From: an uncultured Clostridium sp.
Lineage (GTDB): Bacteria > Bacillota > Clostridia > TANB77 > CAG-508
NCBI GenBank assembly: GCA_947057875.1
Contig: CAMSEX010000071.1
Location: forward strand, 1-6,447
DNA length: 6,447 nucleotides
Direction of reading: 5' to 3'
The notes below the pieces were generated by a model. It made no database searches and was not told where the DNA came from. It saw only the letters and a program-made list of their open reading frames with translations. This document shows positions 1-5,345 of this stretch, one piece after another; positions within the stretch are counted from its first letter, which is position 1, and each line of letters begins with the position of its first letter. A program made the translations under genes and the position numbers.

Positions 1-25
1 TCCCTACACGACGCTCTTCCGATCT
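1..25. other. Illumina Read 1 adapter remnant (non-genomic)
   Basis: These 25 bases match, from memory, the 3' portion of the standard Illumina TruSeq Read 1 adapter and end in the diagnostic GCTCTTCCGATCT. Biological sequence begins at about position 26. On the minus strand the adapter is read as an artificial tail, with residues DRKSVV and then a TAG stop, on the truncated gene next to it. These bases should be trimmed before the region is interpreted. Confidence 0.97.
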
Positions 26-276
26 TCTTTTCCTTCTGTGCTCGCAAAAATCAAATTCACTTCTTTGACTTTTTTTGCATCTTCTTTAACTTCTCCTTTA
101 ATATTCAGATGTGTTCCATATACTATATATTCTGTAAGTTCTGCATTCTTTATTTCAGAACTTTGCAATATGTTTTCTATCTCTTCTTTATTTTTACTAT
201 TTAGTATTATAATACATGTACTTAAAATACCTATTAGTATAAGTACTAAAAATACTATGATTATTCTTTTTTTCAT
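26..276 (-). CDS. Small membrane-anchored protein of unknown function, 3'-truncated
   Basis: I do not recognise this protein. About 83 genuine residues remain. A basic start (MKKR) leads into one hydrophobic segment at residues 5-25, then a charged region (30-45) and a stretch with beta-sheet character (46-80). This predicts a cytoplasmic N-terminus with the rest outside the membrane. Cys21 lies in LSTC, a poor lipobox because Thr is at -1, so a lipoprotein is possible but not favoured. The ATG overlaps the TAA stop of the upstream large gene by one base (TAATG), and a GGAGGG Shine-Dalgarno lies just before it, so the two genes are almost certainly co-transcribed and probably translationally coupled. 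The true C-terminus is missing: the apparent stop at 4-6 and the last six or so residues come from adapter sequence. Confidence 0.85.
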
Positions 277-2558
277 TATCCCTCCAAAGCTTCATACTCA
301 TATACACATACTATTTTTGTCTTGACTTCTATATCATTTATTTCTTGATTTATTCTAAATAGTTTTTGTTTCTTGGGTTCTAATTTTAATTTACTCATGT
401 CTGTGATAATTTGGTCTGACATATTCATTCCAATTGGTAATGTTTTATTTGTATTTTCATAAAAAATAATATTTGTTAGAGCAATTGCTTTTGCATTTTT
501 ACTTAATTTAATGCTATAAAGGTTTATTTTTTCTTCGTCTTTCAATGTATTTAGTGCATTTTGTGGATTTATGTGTAATATGGTATATTTTTGATTATTT
601 AATACATTAGTACTTGCAAAATATACATTTATATCTTCTCCAAATTTCGCCTTATCCATTGCCACATCTAAATTTTCCGTAATTTCTTTTACTGCTGATA
701 TATATTGTTCTTTATCTGTATTTTTGTTTATCTCTAATAGTCTAAATTTATTCTTTTTTATTTCTCTATGTTTTGCATTTCCCAATGTGCTTATTTTTGT
801 TTTATCTTCTGTAATTGTTCCAAATATATCAAATTCTTCTGATGCAAATAGCATTTCTTCCTTTTTTGCTTCTTCTTTGATTTCTTTCAAATGCTTTGTA
901 TAATCTTTTTCTTCTTGGTGTTTTAAGCTATTAATATCATCTAAAATATTTGTACTCGCTATATATATGCTATCACATTCTTCTTTAGTTAAATTTTCTC
1001 TATTTTGTTTATCTAACTTTTTGCCAAGTTCTTCCATGTCTTCATTATAATCAAATGTTTTCTCTATTTTTCTTTCTACTTCTTCAACTACATCTGGTTC
1101 ATTTAATCCAAGTGCTTCATCCTTATTTACAAATTTCCAAAATTCAAAAATGCTTTTTTTATGTTTATCAATTTCTTCAATGTATTGATTCGCATTTCTC
1201 ACTTTTGATATTAAATTTTCAAGTTTTAATTCTAAGGCTTTCAAATCTTGTCTTAAATCTTTACAACGTTTTTCACTTTTTTCATGCAAAGAATAAATCG
1301 TTACCAAGTCTTCAATGGTATAAAACTTTTTCTCTTCCATGTATACATTCAAAGGTTGCGTATCAATTTTGATACTTTCTGCTTCTGGCACAATATCTGC
1401 ATTTGGCATGTTTTTTCTTCGTTTTTCTTTTTTATCTAGCTTGAAAAAATATTTTACTTTTCCAATAAACGTTTTTTTACATTCTAAATAAGTCGAAATT
1501 TCTTTTTGTTTTTGTAAATATTCGTCTTCTTTTTCTTTGACATCTTTTTTTAAACTAACTAATTTCTCTTCGATTTCTTCAATGGTTTTATTTTGATTTT
1601 CAATTTCGTAATTGGCTAATAAATATTCATTGCGAATAAACTGTGTTAGTGAATCAAACGTGATTTCCACTTTAGACAAATACATCGAAAGCCCGTTATT
1701 ACTATCAATTCTTGTTTCAAAATGATATTGCCCTTTGATTTCTGTTTGTAGAATAAAAAGTGCTTTTAACAATTTGTAAAATTTAATGGCCTCTTGTGTC
1801 GATTTCAAAATCACTTTATAACTACTTTTGATATTGCGATACACAAATGTTTCTCCCACAATTTGCACTGAAAATTCATTGCGACTATCATGCACTTCAA
1901 AAATCAATGGCCAATTTTTGGTAAACAACCACAAATAATTTTCCAAATCTGCGATTTCGCTTCTTTGCAAAATTTCTTCACTATATGTCATATAATTAAT
2001 TGGAACATAAATTTTAGGTGCATCTTTTTTCTTTTTTTTGCTGAACTCAATCTGCGCTTTTAACAAATATAAAAATTCCGAAAAAGTATCTTCCTTTGTG
2101 CAAACTAACATAAAATAGCGGTCTTCCACATCTGAATAATAAATTTGCCACAAATGGTCTCGATTATATTTTACTTTAAAAGGTTCTTTTCCCTCAAAAC
2201 TTTCCTGTATTTTTTCCACTTTTTCAATTTCTTGAATCGACATGGTTCGGACAATTTTTGAAAATGTTTTAAAAAACATCATTTCTTCTTCATCGCCATC
2301 TTCATTTAAGAAAAATTTCAATGGTACAGCCTCTTCATACTTTGTTTTGATAGGATCACTTCGCAAGGCAGGAGTAAGCAAAATTTCGATTTTATCAATT
2401 GGAATAAATTGATATACTTTCAAATCTTTATCATTATTTATCCTTGAAATATTGAAATTGGGAACTTCTGCATCACTGATAAATTTAGGCAATTTTTCTA
2501 GACTAAGACCTAAAAAATCAAGTTTTTCTTGCAGCTCTTCATTTTCAATCTTCTTCAC
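276..2558 (-). CDS. Large cytoplasmic coiled-coil protein of unknown function (about 760 aa)
   Basis: I do not recognise a family. The product is charged, rich in Lys and Glu, and has no signal peptide, membrane segment or visible nucleotide-binding P-loop, so it is probably cytoplasmic. Residues about 1-310 look mixed alpha/beta with several aromatic-rich strands. Two Glu/Lys-rich heptad-like stretches at about 313-358 and 424-475 predict coiled coils. Between them is a basic aromatic segment (about 364-383, FIGKVKYFFK then KKEKRRK) that could bind membrane or nucleic acid. The C-terminal part (about 525-760) contains a repeated motif, IYIASTNILDD near 531 and VYFASTNVLNN near 645. I chose the GTG at 2558-2556 because GGGGGAGGAG lies 6 bases before it. 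The in-frame ATG at 2582-2580 has no Shine-Dalgarno and sits only about 4 bases from the predicted transcription start. Its stop overlaps the ATG of the next gene. Confidence 0.9.
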   Translation of the reverse strand: MKKIENEELQEKLDFLGLSLEKLPKFISDAEVPNFNISRINNDKDLKVYQFIPIDKIEILLTPALRSDPIKTKYEEAVPLKFFLNEDGDEEEMMFFKTFSKIVRTMSIQEIEKVEKIQESFEGKEPFKVKYNRDHLWQIYYSDVEDRYFMLVCTKEDTFSEFLYLLKAQIEFSKKKKKDAPKIYVPINYMTYSEEILQRSEIADLENYLWLFTKNWPLIFEVHDSRNEFSVQIVGETFVYRNIKSSYKVILKSTQEAIKFYKLLKALFILQTEIKGQYHFETRIDSNNGLSMYLSKVEITFDSLTQFIRNEYLLANYEIENQNKTIEEIEEKLVSLKKDVKEKEDEYLQKQKEISTYLECKKTFIGKVKYFFKLDKKEKRRKNMPNADIVPEAESIKIDTQPLNVYMEEKKFYTIEDLVTIYSLHEKSEKRCKDLRQDLKALELKLENLISKVRNANQYIEEIDKHKKSIFEFWKFVNKDEALGLNEPDVVEEVERKIEKTFDYNEDMEELGKKLDKQNRENLTKEECDSIYIASTNILDDINSLKHQEEKDYTKHLKEIKEEAKKEEMLFASEEFDIFGTITEDKTKISTLGNAKHREIKKNKFRLLEINKNTDKEQYISAVKEITENLDVAMDKAKFGEDINVYFASTNVLNNQKYTILHINPQNALNTLKDEEKINLYSIKLSKNAKAIALTNIIFYENTNKTLPIGMNMSDQIITDMSKLKLEPKKQKLFRINQEINDIEVKTKIVCVYEYEALEG
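280..285 (-). promoter_or_regulatory. Shine-Dalgarno site for the truncated membrane protein gene
   Basis: On the minus strand GGAGGG lies 3 bases before the ATG at 276-274, inside the last codons of the upstream gene. The spacing is short for independent initiation, which fits re-initiation by ribosomes finishing the upstream frame. Confidence 0.6.
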
Positions 2559-2564
2559 TCTTTT

Positions 2565-2574
2565 CTCCTCCCCC
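2565..2574 (-). promoter_or_regulatory. Strong Shine-Dalgarno that decides a GTG start
   Basis: GGGGGAGGAG on the minus strand lies 6 bases (AAAAGA) before the GTG at 2558-2556. It lies inside the frame opened by the ATG at 2582, so it cannot serve that ATG. This argues for the GTG as the real initiation codon of the large gene. Confidence 0.8.
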
Positions 2575-2592
2575 TTTTTCATAACTCAAGTA

Positions 2593-2621
2593 AGTATATC
2601 ATACATTTCATTTCAAATCAA
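2593..2621 (-). promoter_or_regulatory. Sigma-A promoter of the large unknown gene
   Basis: On the minus strand TTGATT (2621-2616) and TATACT (2598-2593) are 17 bases apart, and a TG one base before the -10 gives an extended -10. The upstream flank (2622-2645) is A/T tracts resembling an UP element. Transcription would start near 2586, giving a leader of about 28 bases to the GTG. Confidence 0.7.
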
Positions 2622-2667
2622 TTATTTTTTCAAAAAATTTTTGAATTCTGTCTTTGCCCCCAAACGC

Positions 2668-2703
2668 AAAAAAGCCAGACCAGAATTATCCAGCCTAGCT
2701 TTT
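2668..2703 (-). terminator. Intrinsic terminator, minus-strand direction only
   Basis: The minus-strand RNA can form a 15-bp stem (2703-2689 with 2684-2670) around a TAAT loop, followed by a short T run (TTTTTT, four of which can pair with the A tract). Several pairs are G-U wobbles; on the plus strand these become A-C mismatches, so the hairpin works in one direction. It would end the transcript starting near 2869, and possibly rlmH read-through, before the next promoter. Confidence 0.7.
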
Positions 2704-2751
2704 GCTTGATGGTAAACAAGAACACTATTTTTATTTGATGCAATTATTTAA

Positions 2752-2862
2752 TTATTCCTCTGTTGTTTCTTTTTCGTATTCTGCGGAAACAGGAATAAGG
2801 AACTCATCTGCTATTGATACTACATGATAAAATTGCTCATTTTTTTGACTAGAGCTCGTCAT
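2752..2862 (-). CDS. Possible 36-aa small protein, unknown
   Basis: An ATG frame of 36 codons ending in TAA encodes an acidic peptide that begins MTSSSQKNEQ and ends YEKETTEE. It has no membrane segment or known motif. It has a plausible amino-acid composition and is the only sizeable frame in a 326-base gap. It lies between a near-consensus promoter (2876-2904) and a terminator (2668-2703), inside a unit of about 200 nt. Against it, no Shine-Dalgarno precedes the ATG; an in-frame TAA lies two codons upstream, so no earlier start is available; and the predicted leader is only about 7 bases. It may be translated nearly leaderless, or the transcript may be a non-coding RNA or a decayed gene. 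Confidence 0.4.
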   Translation of the reverse strand: MTSSSQKNEQFYHVVSIADEFLIPVSAEYEKETTEE

Positions 2863-2875
2863 ATTTTATATTTTT

Positions 2876-2904
2876 ATTTTATCATGCTTTACATAACTTG
2901 TCAA
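2876..2904 (-). promoter_or_regulatory. Near-consensus sigma-A promoter just behind rlmH
   Basis: On the minus strand there is a perfect TTGACA (2904-2899), a 17-base spacer, and TAAAAT (2881-2876) with an extended-10 TG one base before it. It starts 4 bases after the rlmH stop codon. The predicted start is near 2869, reading toward the 36-codon frame and its terminator. Confidence 0.75.
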
Positions 2905-2908
2905 ATTA

Positions 2909-3391
2909 TCACCAATGATATGTCTCATGATGTGAAATTTTAAAAGCTCGAAAAAGCTGTTCCAAGAAAAACACACGCATTAACTGATGTGGAAATGTCA
3001 TTTTAGAAAAGCAAATTTTTTCATTTGCCAACTTCAAAACTTCCTCTGTCATGCCAAGGGTTCCACCAATCACAAAAGTAATGTTGCTATTGCCTTTTAG
3101 CGAAATATCCTCGATTTTTCTCGAAAATTCCTCAGACGACATTTCCTTACCTTTCAAATCAAGACAAATCACATAAGCTGGCATTTTTATGGCCTGCACA
3201 ATCTTTTGGCTTTCTTTCTCCTTCACTTCTAAAATTGATGCCTCGTATAATTTGGGTGGCAATTTCTCGTCTGGCAATTCCACAATTTTAAGCTGGCAAT
3301 ACTTAGAAAGCCTTTTTGCATATTCCTCTACCGCCTGACGCAAATAATTCTCTTTCAATTTTCCAATACACACAAGATTAATGGTCAACAT
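2909..3391 (-). CDS. rlmH: RlmH, 23S rRNA (pseudouridine-1915-N3)-methyltransferase
   Basis: RlmH (YbeA family) is a small SPOUT-class, trefoil-knot methyltransferase. It uses S-adenosylmethionine to methylate pseudouridine 1915 in helix 69 of 23S rRNA on assembled 70S ribosomes. The 160 residues match the usual length of about 155-160. Family marks seen are an N-terminal strand MLTINLVCIGKLKE, the SAM-binding knot segment FVIGGTLGM (106-114), the conserved MTFPHQLMRV (131-140) followed by EQLFRAF, and a Tyr-His near the C-terminus. The protein ends YHW rather than the common YHK or YHR. The start is supported by AAGGAG 6 bases upstream and a leader of about 15 bases from a strong promoter. 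It is transcribed divergently from the carboxypeptidase gene. Confidence 0.97.
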   Translation of the reverse strand: MLTINLVCIGKLKENYLRQAVEEYAKRLSKYCQLKIVELPDEKLPPKLYEASILEVKEKESQKIVQAIKMPAYVICLDLKGKEMSSEEFSRKIEDISLKGNSNITFVIGGTLGMTEEVLKLANEKICFSKMTFPHQLMRVFFLEQLFRAFKISHHETYHW

Positions 3392-3397
3392 GTTTTT

Positions 3398-3403
3398 CTC
3401 CTT
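3398..3403 (-). promoter_or_regulatory. Shine-Dalgarno of rlmH
   Basis: AAGGAG on the minus strand lies 6 bases before the rlmH ATG, confirming that start. Confidence 0.85.
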
Positions 3404-3412
3404 TTAAGAACT

Positions 3413-3442
3413 ATTATAAATGTAAGAAATTCTATTTGTCAA
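3413..3442 (-). promoter_or_regulatory. Sigma-A promoter of rlmH
   Basis: On the minus strand there is a perfect TTGACA (3442-3437), an 18-base spacer, and a perfect TATAAT (3418-3413). The predicted start near 3406 gives a leader of about 15 bases that contains the Shine-Dalgarno. Confidence 0.85.
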
Positions 3443-3483
3443 TAAAATTTTTCCTTTTTTGTATTAAATTCCAAATACTTGCG

Positions 3484-3489
3484 TATAAT
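3484..3489 (+). promoter_or_regulatory. -10 box of the carboxypeptidase gene
   Basis: A perfect TATAAT is followed by about 6 bases and then the Shine-Dalgarno, giving a predicted leader of about 16 bases. No good -35 lies at 17 bases (GTATTA); TTGTAT at 3459-3464 would need a 19-base spacer. The promoter is therefore probably weaker than, or needs more help than, the divergent rlmH promoter. Confidence 0.55.
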
Positions 3490-3497
3490 GAAAGAAA

Positions 3498-3504
3498 AAG
3501 GAGG
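3498..3504 (+). promoter_or_regulatory. Shine-Dalgarno that sets the carboxypeptidase start
   Basis: A full AAGGAGG lies 7 bases before the ATG at 3512. The earlier in-frame start at 3479 lies upstream of the -10 box and would place this site inside the coding region, so the later ATG is preferred. Confidence 0.9.
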
Positions 3505-3511
3505 ATTTCAC

Positions 3512-4717
3512 ATGCAAACCTTAAAAAAAATAATCGTTATGTTTTTGATTCCCATTTTCCTATTTTCGCCACTTAGCTTTTGCACCGAAGGCTTTGTCTG
3601 GGATGGTTCTACGATTGAGACAACGGCTGAAGAGGCAACTGGAAATTTTTTAAATTTGGAAGCAGGAAGCGCCATTTTAATTGAGCAAAATAGTGGTAAA
3701 GTGTTATATGAACACAACTGTCACGAACAATTACGTCCTGCAAGTGTCACAAAAGTCATGAGCATTTTGTTGATTATGGAAGCCTTAGATAGTGGCAAAA
3801 TTGCACTAACAGACCAAGTGCCATGCTCTGAAAATGCAAGTAATATGGGTGGCTCACAAATTTGGCTCAACGAAACCGAAACTTTGAGTGTTGAAGAAAT
3901 GCTAAAAGCAATTTGCGTCGTTTCTGCTAATGACTGTGTTGTCGCTATGGCTGAATTCTTGGCTGGTTCAGAAGAAATATTTGTACAAAAAATGAATGAA
4001 AGAGCCAAAGAACTTGGCATGAATGATACCAATTTTGTCAACTGTCATGGTATTGATGAAGACAATCACGTAACTTCTGCCTATGATATTTCACTTATGG
4101 CAAAAGAACTGCTAACTAAGCACCCAAGTGTGACCAACTACACCACCATTTGGATGGATTCTCTTCGTGGCGGGCAATCTGAACTGACAAACACTAATAA
4201 ATTAGTTCGTACTTATGAAGGTTGCACAGGCTTAAAAACTGGCTCTACCAGCTTGGCTTTGTACAATTTAGCAGCCAGTGCTACTCGTAATGATTTATCT
4301 TTGATTGCTGTTGTCATGCGTGGTGCCACTTCTGAAAAAAGGTTCTCTGAGGCGAAAAAATTGTTAGATTACGGTTTTGCCAATTATGCTTACACAAAAA
4401 CTTCTACGGCTGGCGATTTTCTGCAAGAAGTGCCTGTCGAAAAAGGAACGGTTGGTAGCGTCAATTTAGTTTATGAAACCGATTCTGGCGCTTTAGTCAA
4501 AAATACAGACAACAAAGACATTCAATCCAGTGTTACGTTGAATGAAAATATCACAGCCCCAATCCAAGCTGGCGACGTTTTAGGAAATGTCAAATTTTAT
4601 TTGAATGAAGAGGAAATTTCAAGTGTTAATTTAGTGGCTCAAACTGCTGTTGACAAAGTTACTGTTATGAATTTATTTAGCATGATAACCGAATTCTGGG
4701 TCAATTTATTCCGATAA
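3512..4717 (+). CDS. D-alanyl-D-alanine carboxypeptidase (DacF/PBP5-like, peptidase S11)
   Basis: This low-molecular-weight penicillin-binding protein removes the terminal D-Ala from peptidoglycan pentapeptides outside the membrane, limiting cross-linking. From the refined start it has 401 aa, normal for the family. Residues 1-24 are a signal peptide (basic start, then a hydrophobic core). The catalytic domain (about 45-300) shows all three active-site motifs: SVTK at 78-81 with nucleophile Ser78, SAN at 138-140, and KTG at 242-244. Residues about 312-375 fit the small beta-rich PBP5 C-terminal domain, and the last 20 or so residues (VMNLFSMITEFWVNLFR) look like the amphipathic helix that tethers these enzymes to the membrane. 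Whether it is the sporulation (DacF/DacB) or vegetative (DacA) type cannot be decided; no sporulation neighbours are visible, so no gene symbol is given. It is expressed alone, divergently from rlmH. Confidence 0.95.
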   Translation: MQTLKKIIVMFLIPIFLFSPLSFCTEGFVWDGSTIETTAEEATGNFLNLEAGSAILIEQNSGKVLYEHNCHEQLRPASVTKVMSILLIMEALDSGKIALTDQVPCSENASNMGGSQIWLNETETLSVEEMLKAICVVSANDCVVAMAEFLAGSEEIFVQKMNERAKELGMNDTNFVNCHGIDEDNHVTSAYDISLMAKELLTKHPSVTNYTTIWMDSLRGGQSELTNTNKLVRTYEGCTGLKTGSTSLALYNLAASATRNDLSLIAVVMRGATSEKRFSEAKKLLDYGFANYAYTKTSTAGDFLQEVPVEKGTVGSVNLVYETDSGALVKNTDNKDIQSSVTLNENITAPIQAGDVLGNVKFYLNEEEISSVNLVAQTAVDKVTVMNLFSMITEFWVNLFR

Positions 4718-4724
4718 TATCAAA

Positions 4725-4763
4725 AAGCGTGAGAAATTTTGCTCTGCAAAATTTCACTCGCTT
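4725..4763 (+). repeat. Hairpin after the carboxypeptidase gene
   Basis: Arms 4725-4741 and 4747-4763 are 17 bases each and pair except for two mismatches, with a loop CTCTG. It begins 8 bases after the stop codon. No T run follows, so it is not a classic terminator. It could stabilise the 3' end of the mRNA or act with the second hairpin downstream. Confidence 0.6.
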
Positions 4764-4781
4764 ATATCATACAAGAAATTC

Positions 4782-4812
4782 AAAAACTTTTTAAAAATTT
4801 AAAAAGTTTTTT
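4782..4812 (+). terminator. Likely AT-rich terminator of the carboxypeptidase gene
   Basis: AAAAACTTTTTAAA (4782-4795) and its exact complement (4798-4811) form an inverted repeat with a 2-base centre, so the innermost pairs must open. It ends in six T, with another T run at 4817-4822. Only one G-C pair is present, so the stem is weak, but position and T runs fit termination before the promoter at 4869. Confidence 0.5.
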
Positions 4813-4868
4813 ATCCTTTTTTGAAACTTAAAAAATTTATTAAAATTCAAATAATTTTATAAAAAGTA

Positions 4869-4897
4869 TAGACTTTTTTGTTTTTTTTGTGTATGAT
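4869..4897 (+). promoter_or_regulatory. Promoter of the 121-aa secreted protein gene
   Basis: TAGACT (4869-4874), a 17-base T-rich spacer, and TATGAT (4892-4897). The predicted start near 4904 leaves a leader of about 29 bases containing AAGGAGG. The match is moderate: 4/6 at -35 and 5/6 at -10. Confidence 0.5.
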
Positions 4898-4913
4898 TAT
4901 GTTAAATGTTTTT

Positions 4914-4920
4914 AAGGAGG
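4914..4920 (+). promoter_or_regulatory. Shine-Dalgarno of the 121-aa protein gene
   Basis: AAGGAGG lies 12 bases before the ATG at 4933, longer than the 6-7 bases seen at the other genes here. The in-frame ATG at 4906 lies upstream of it, almost at the predicted transcription start, and has no Shine-Dalgarno of its own. Confidence 0.75.
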
Positions 4921-4932
4921 AATATAGAAATC

Positions 4933-5298
4933 ATGCACAAAATATTAAAAACCACTGTTATTTTGAGTATTTTATTATGCGTATTCGTTTCCATTTCAAA
5001 TGCTGAAACTACCAATATTTACAATGATGTTGCAAACGAAAATTCTGACTTTTCTCATACTGCTAATAATGAGGAAAATTTATTAGAGAATGAAGAGGGC
5101 GATATGGATCCAATTAGCAACACTGCTAATAATTCAACATCCAACTCTTCTACCTACAATTCCAATGCACGAGTTAGCACCGTTTCTTCCATTCCAGAAG
5201 CAAATCTTGGTCTAAACAATGTTTTATGTGTTATTTTAATTGCCATCGGAATTTTACTTATCTTACTAGCTATTGCCATTTTAATTAGAAGTAAATAA
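4933..5298 (+). CDS. Secreted, C-terminally membrane-anchored small protein, unknown
   Basis: I do not recognise a family. The 121-aa product has three clear zones. Residues 1-24 are a textbook signal peptide with a likely signal peptidase I site after SNA (Ala24). Residues 25-96 form a low-complexity, hydrophilic, probably disordered stretch rich in Asn, Ser, Thr and Glu (TANN occurs twice; NSTSNSSTYNSN near 67-78). Residues 97-118 are one membrane helix of Ile, Leu and Ala, followed only by RSK. The mature protein should be anchored by its C-terminus with an extracellular flexible tail. The hydrophobic-helix-plus-basic-tail layout resembles a sorting signal, but there is no LPXTG. It has its own promoter and terminator; the gene before it acts in the cell wall, but a functional link is only a guess. 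Confidence 0.85.
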   Translation: MHKILKTTVILSILLCVFVSISNAETTNIYNDVANENSDFSHTANNEENLLENEEGDMDPISNTANNSTSNSSTYNSNARVSTVSSIPEANLGLNNVLCVILIAIGILLILLAIAILIRSK

Positions 5299-5305
5299 AA
5301 CATAC

Positions 5306-5341
5306 AAAAAACCAATTTAGAAAAAGCTAAATTGGTTTTTT
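5306..5341. terminator. Bidirectional intrinsic terminator
   Basis: A perfect 15-bp stem (5306-5320 with 5327-5341) encloses the loop AAAAAG. Six A on the left arm and six T on the right give a U run to transcripts from either strand. It sits 8 bases after the stop of the 121-aa gene and 5 bases beyond the stop of the convergent membrane protein gene, so it serves both. Confidence 0.92.
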
Positions 5342-5345
5342 GTTA

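Noticed and set aside
4..25. The TAG stop and last residues of the membrane protein gene
   Set aside because: They come from adapter sequence, so the gene is treated as partial and the stop as artificial.
214..216. Lipoprotein cysteine (LSTC) in the truncated membrane protein
   Set aside because: A lipobox normally has Gly, Ala or Ser directly before Cys. Thr there is unfavourable and the hydrophobic stretch continues past the Cys, so a simple membrane anchor is preferred.
1055..1372. Plus-strand reading frame of 105 codons opposite the large gene
   Set aside because: Its composition (runs of Phe, Leu, Ser, His) is what the reverse complement of Lys/Glu-rich coding DNA gives. It has no Shine-Dalgarno and lies wholly inside a better-supported gene.
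2452..2738. Two overlapping plus-strand frames spanning the large gene's 5' end and the gap
   Set aside because: They overlap each other, are Phe/Ser-rich, lack ribosome sites, and run antisense to a supported promoter and terminator.
3479..3511. Longer N-terminus of the carboxypeptidase from 3479
   Set aside because: It would begin upstream of the TATAAT box and put AAGGAGG inside the coding sequence. The ATG at 3512 gives a normal signal peptide.
3721..4041. Minus-strand reading frame of 106 codons inside the carboxypeptidase gene
   Set aside because: It is antisense to the catalytic domain with all three active-site motifs intact, and has no ribosome site or family features.
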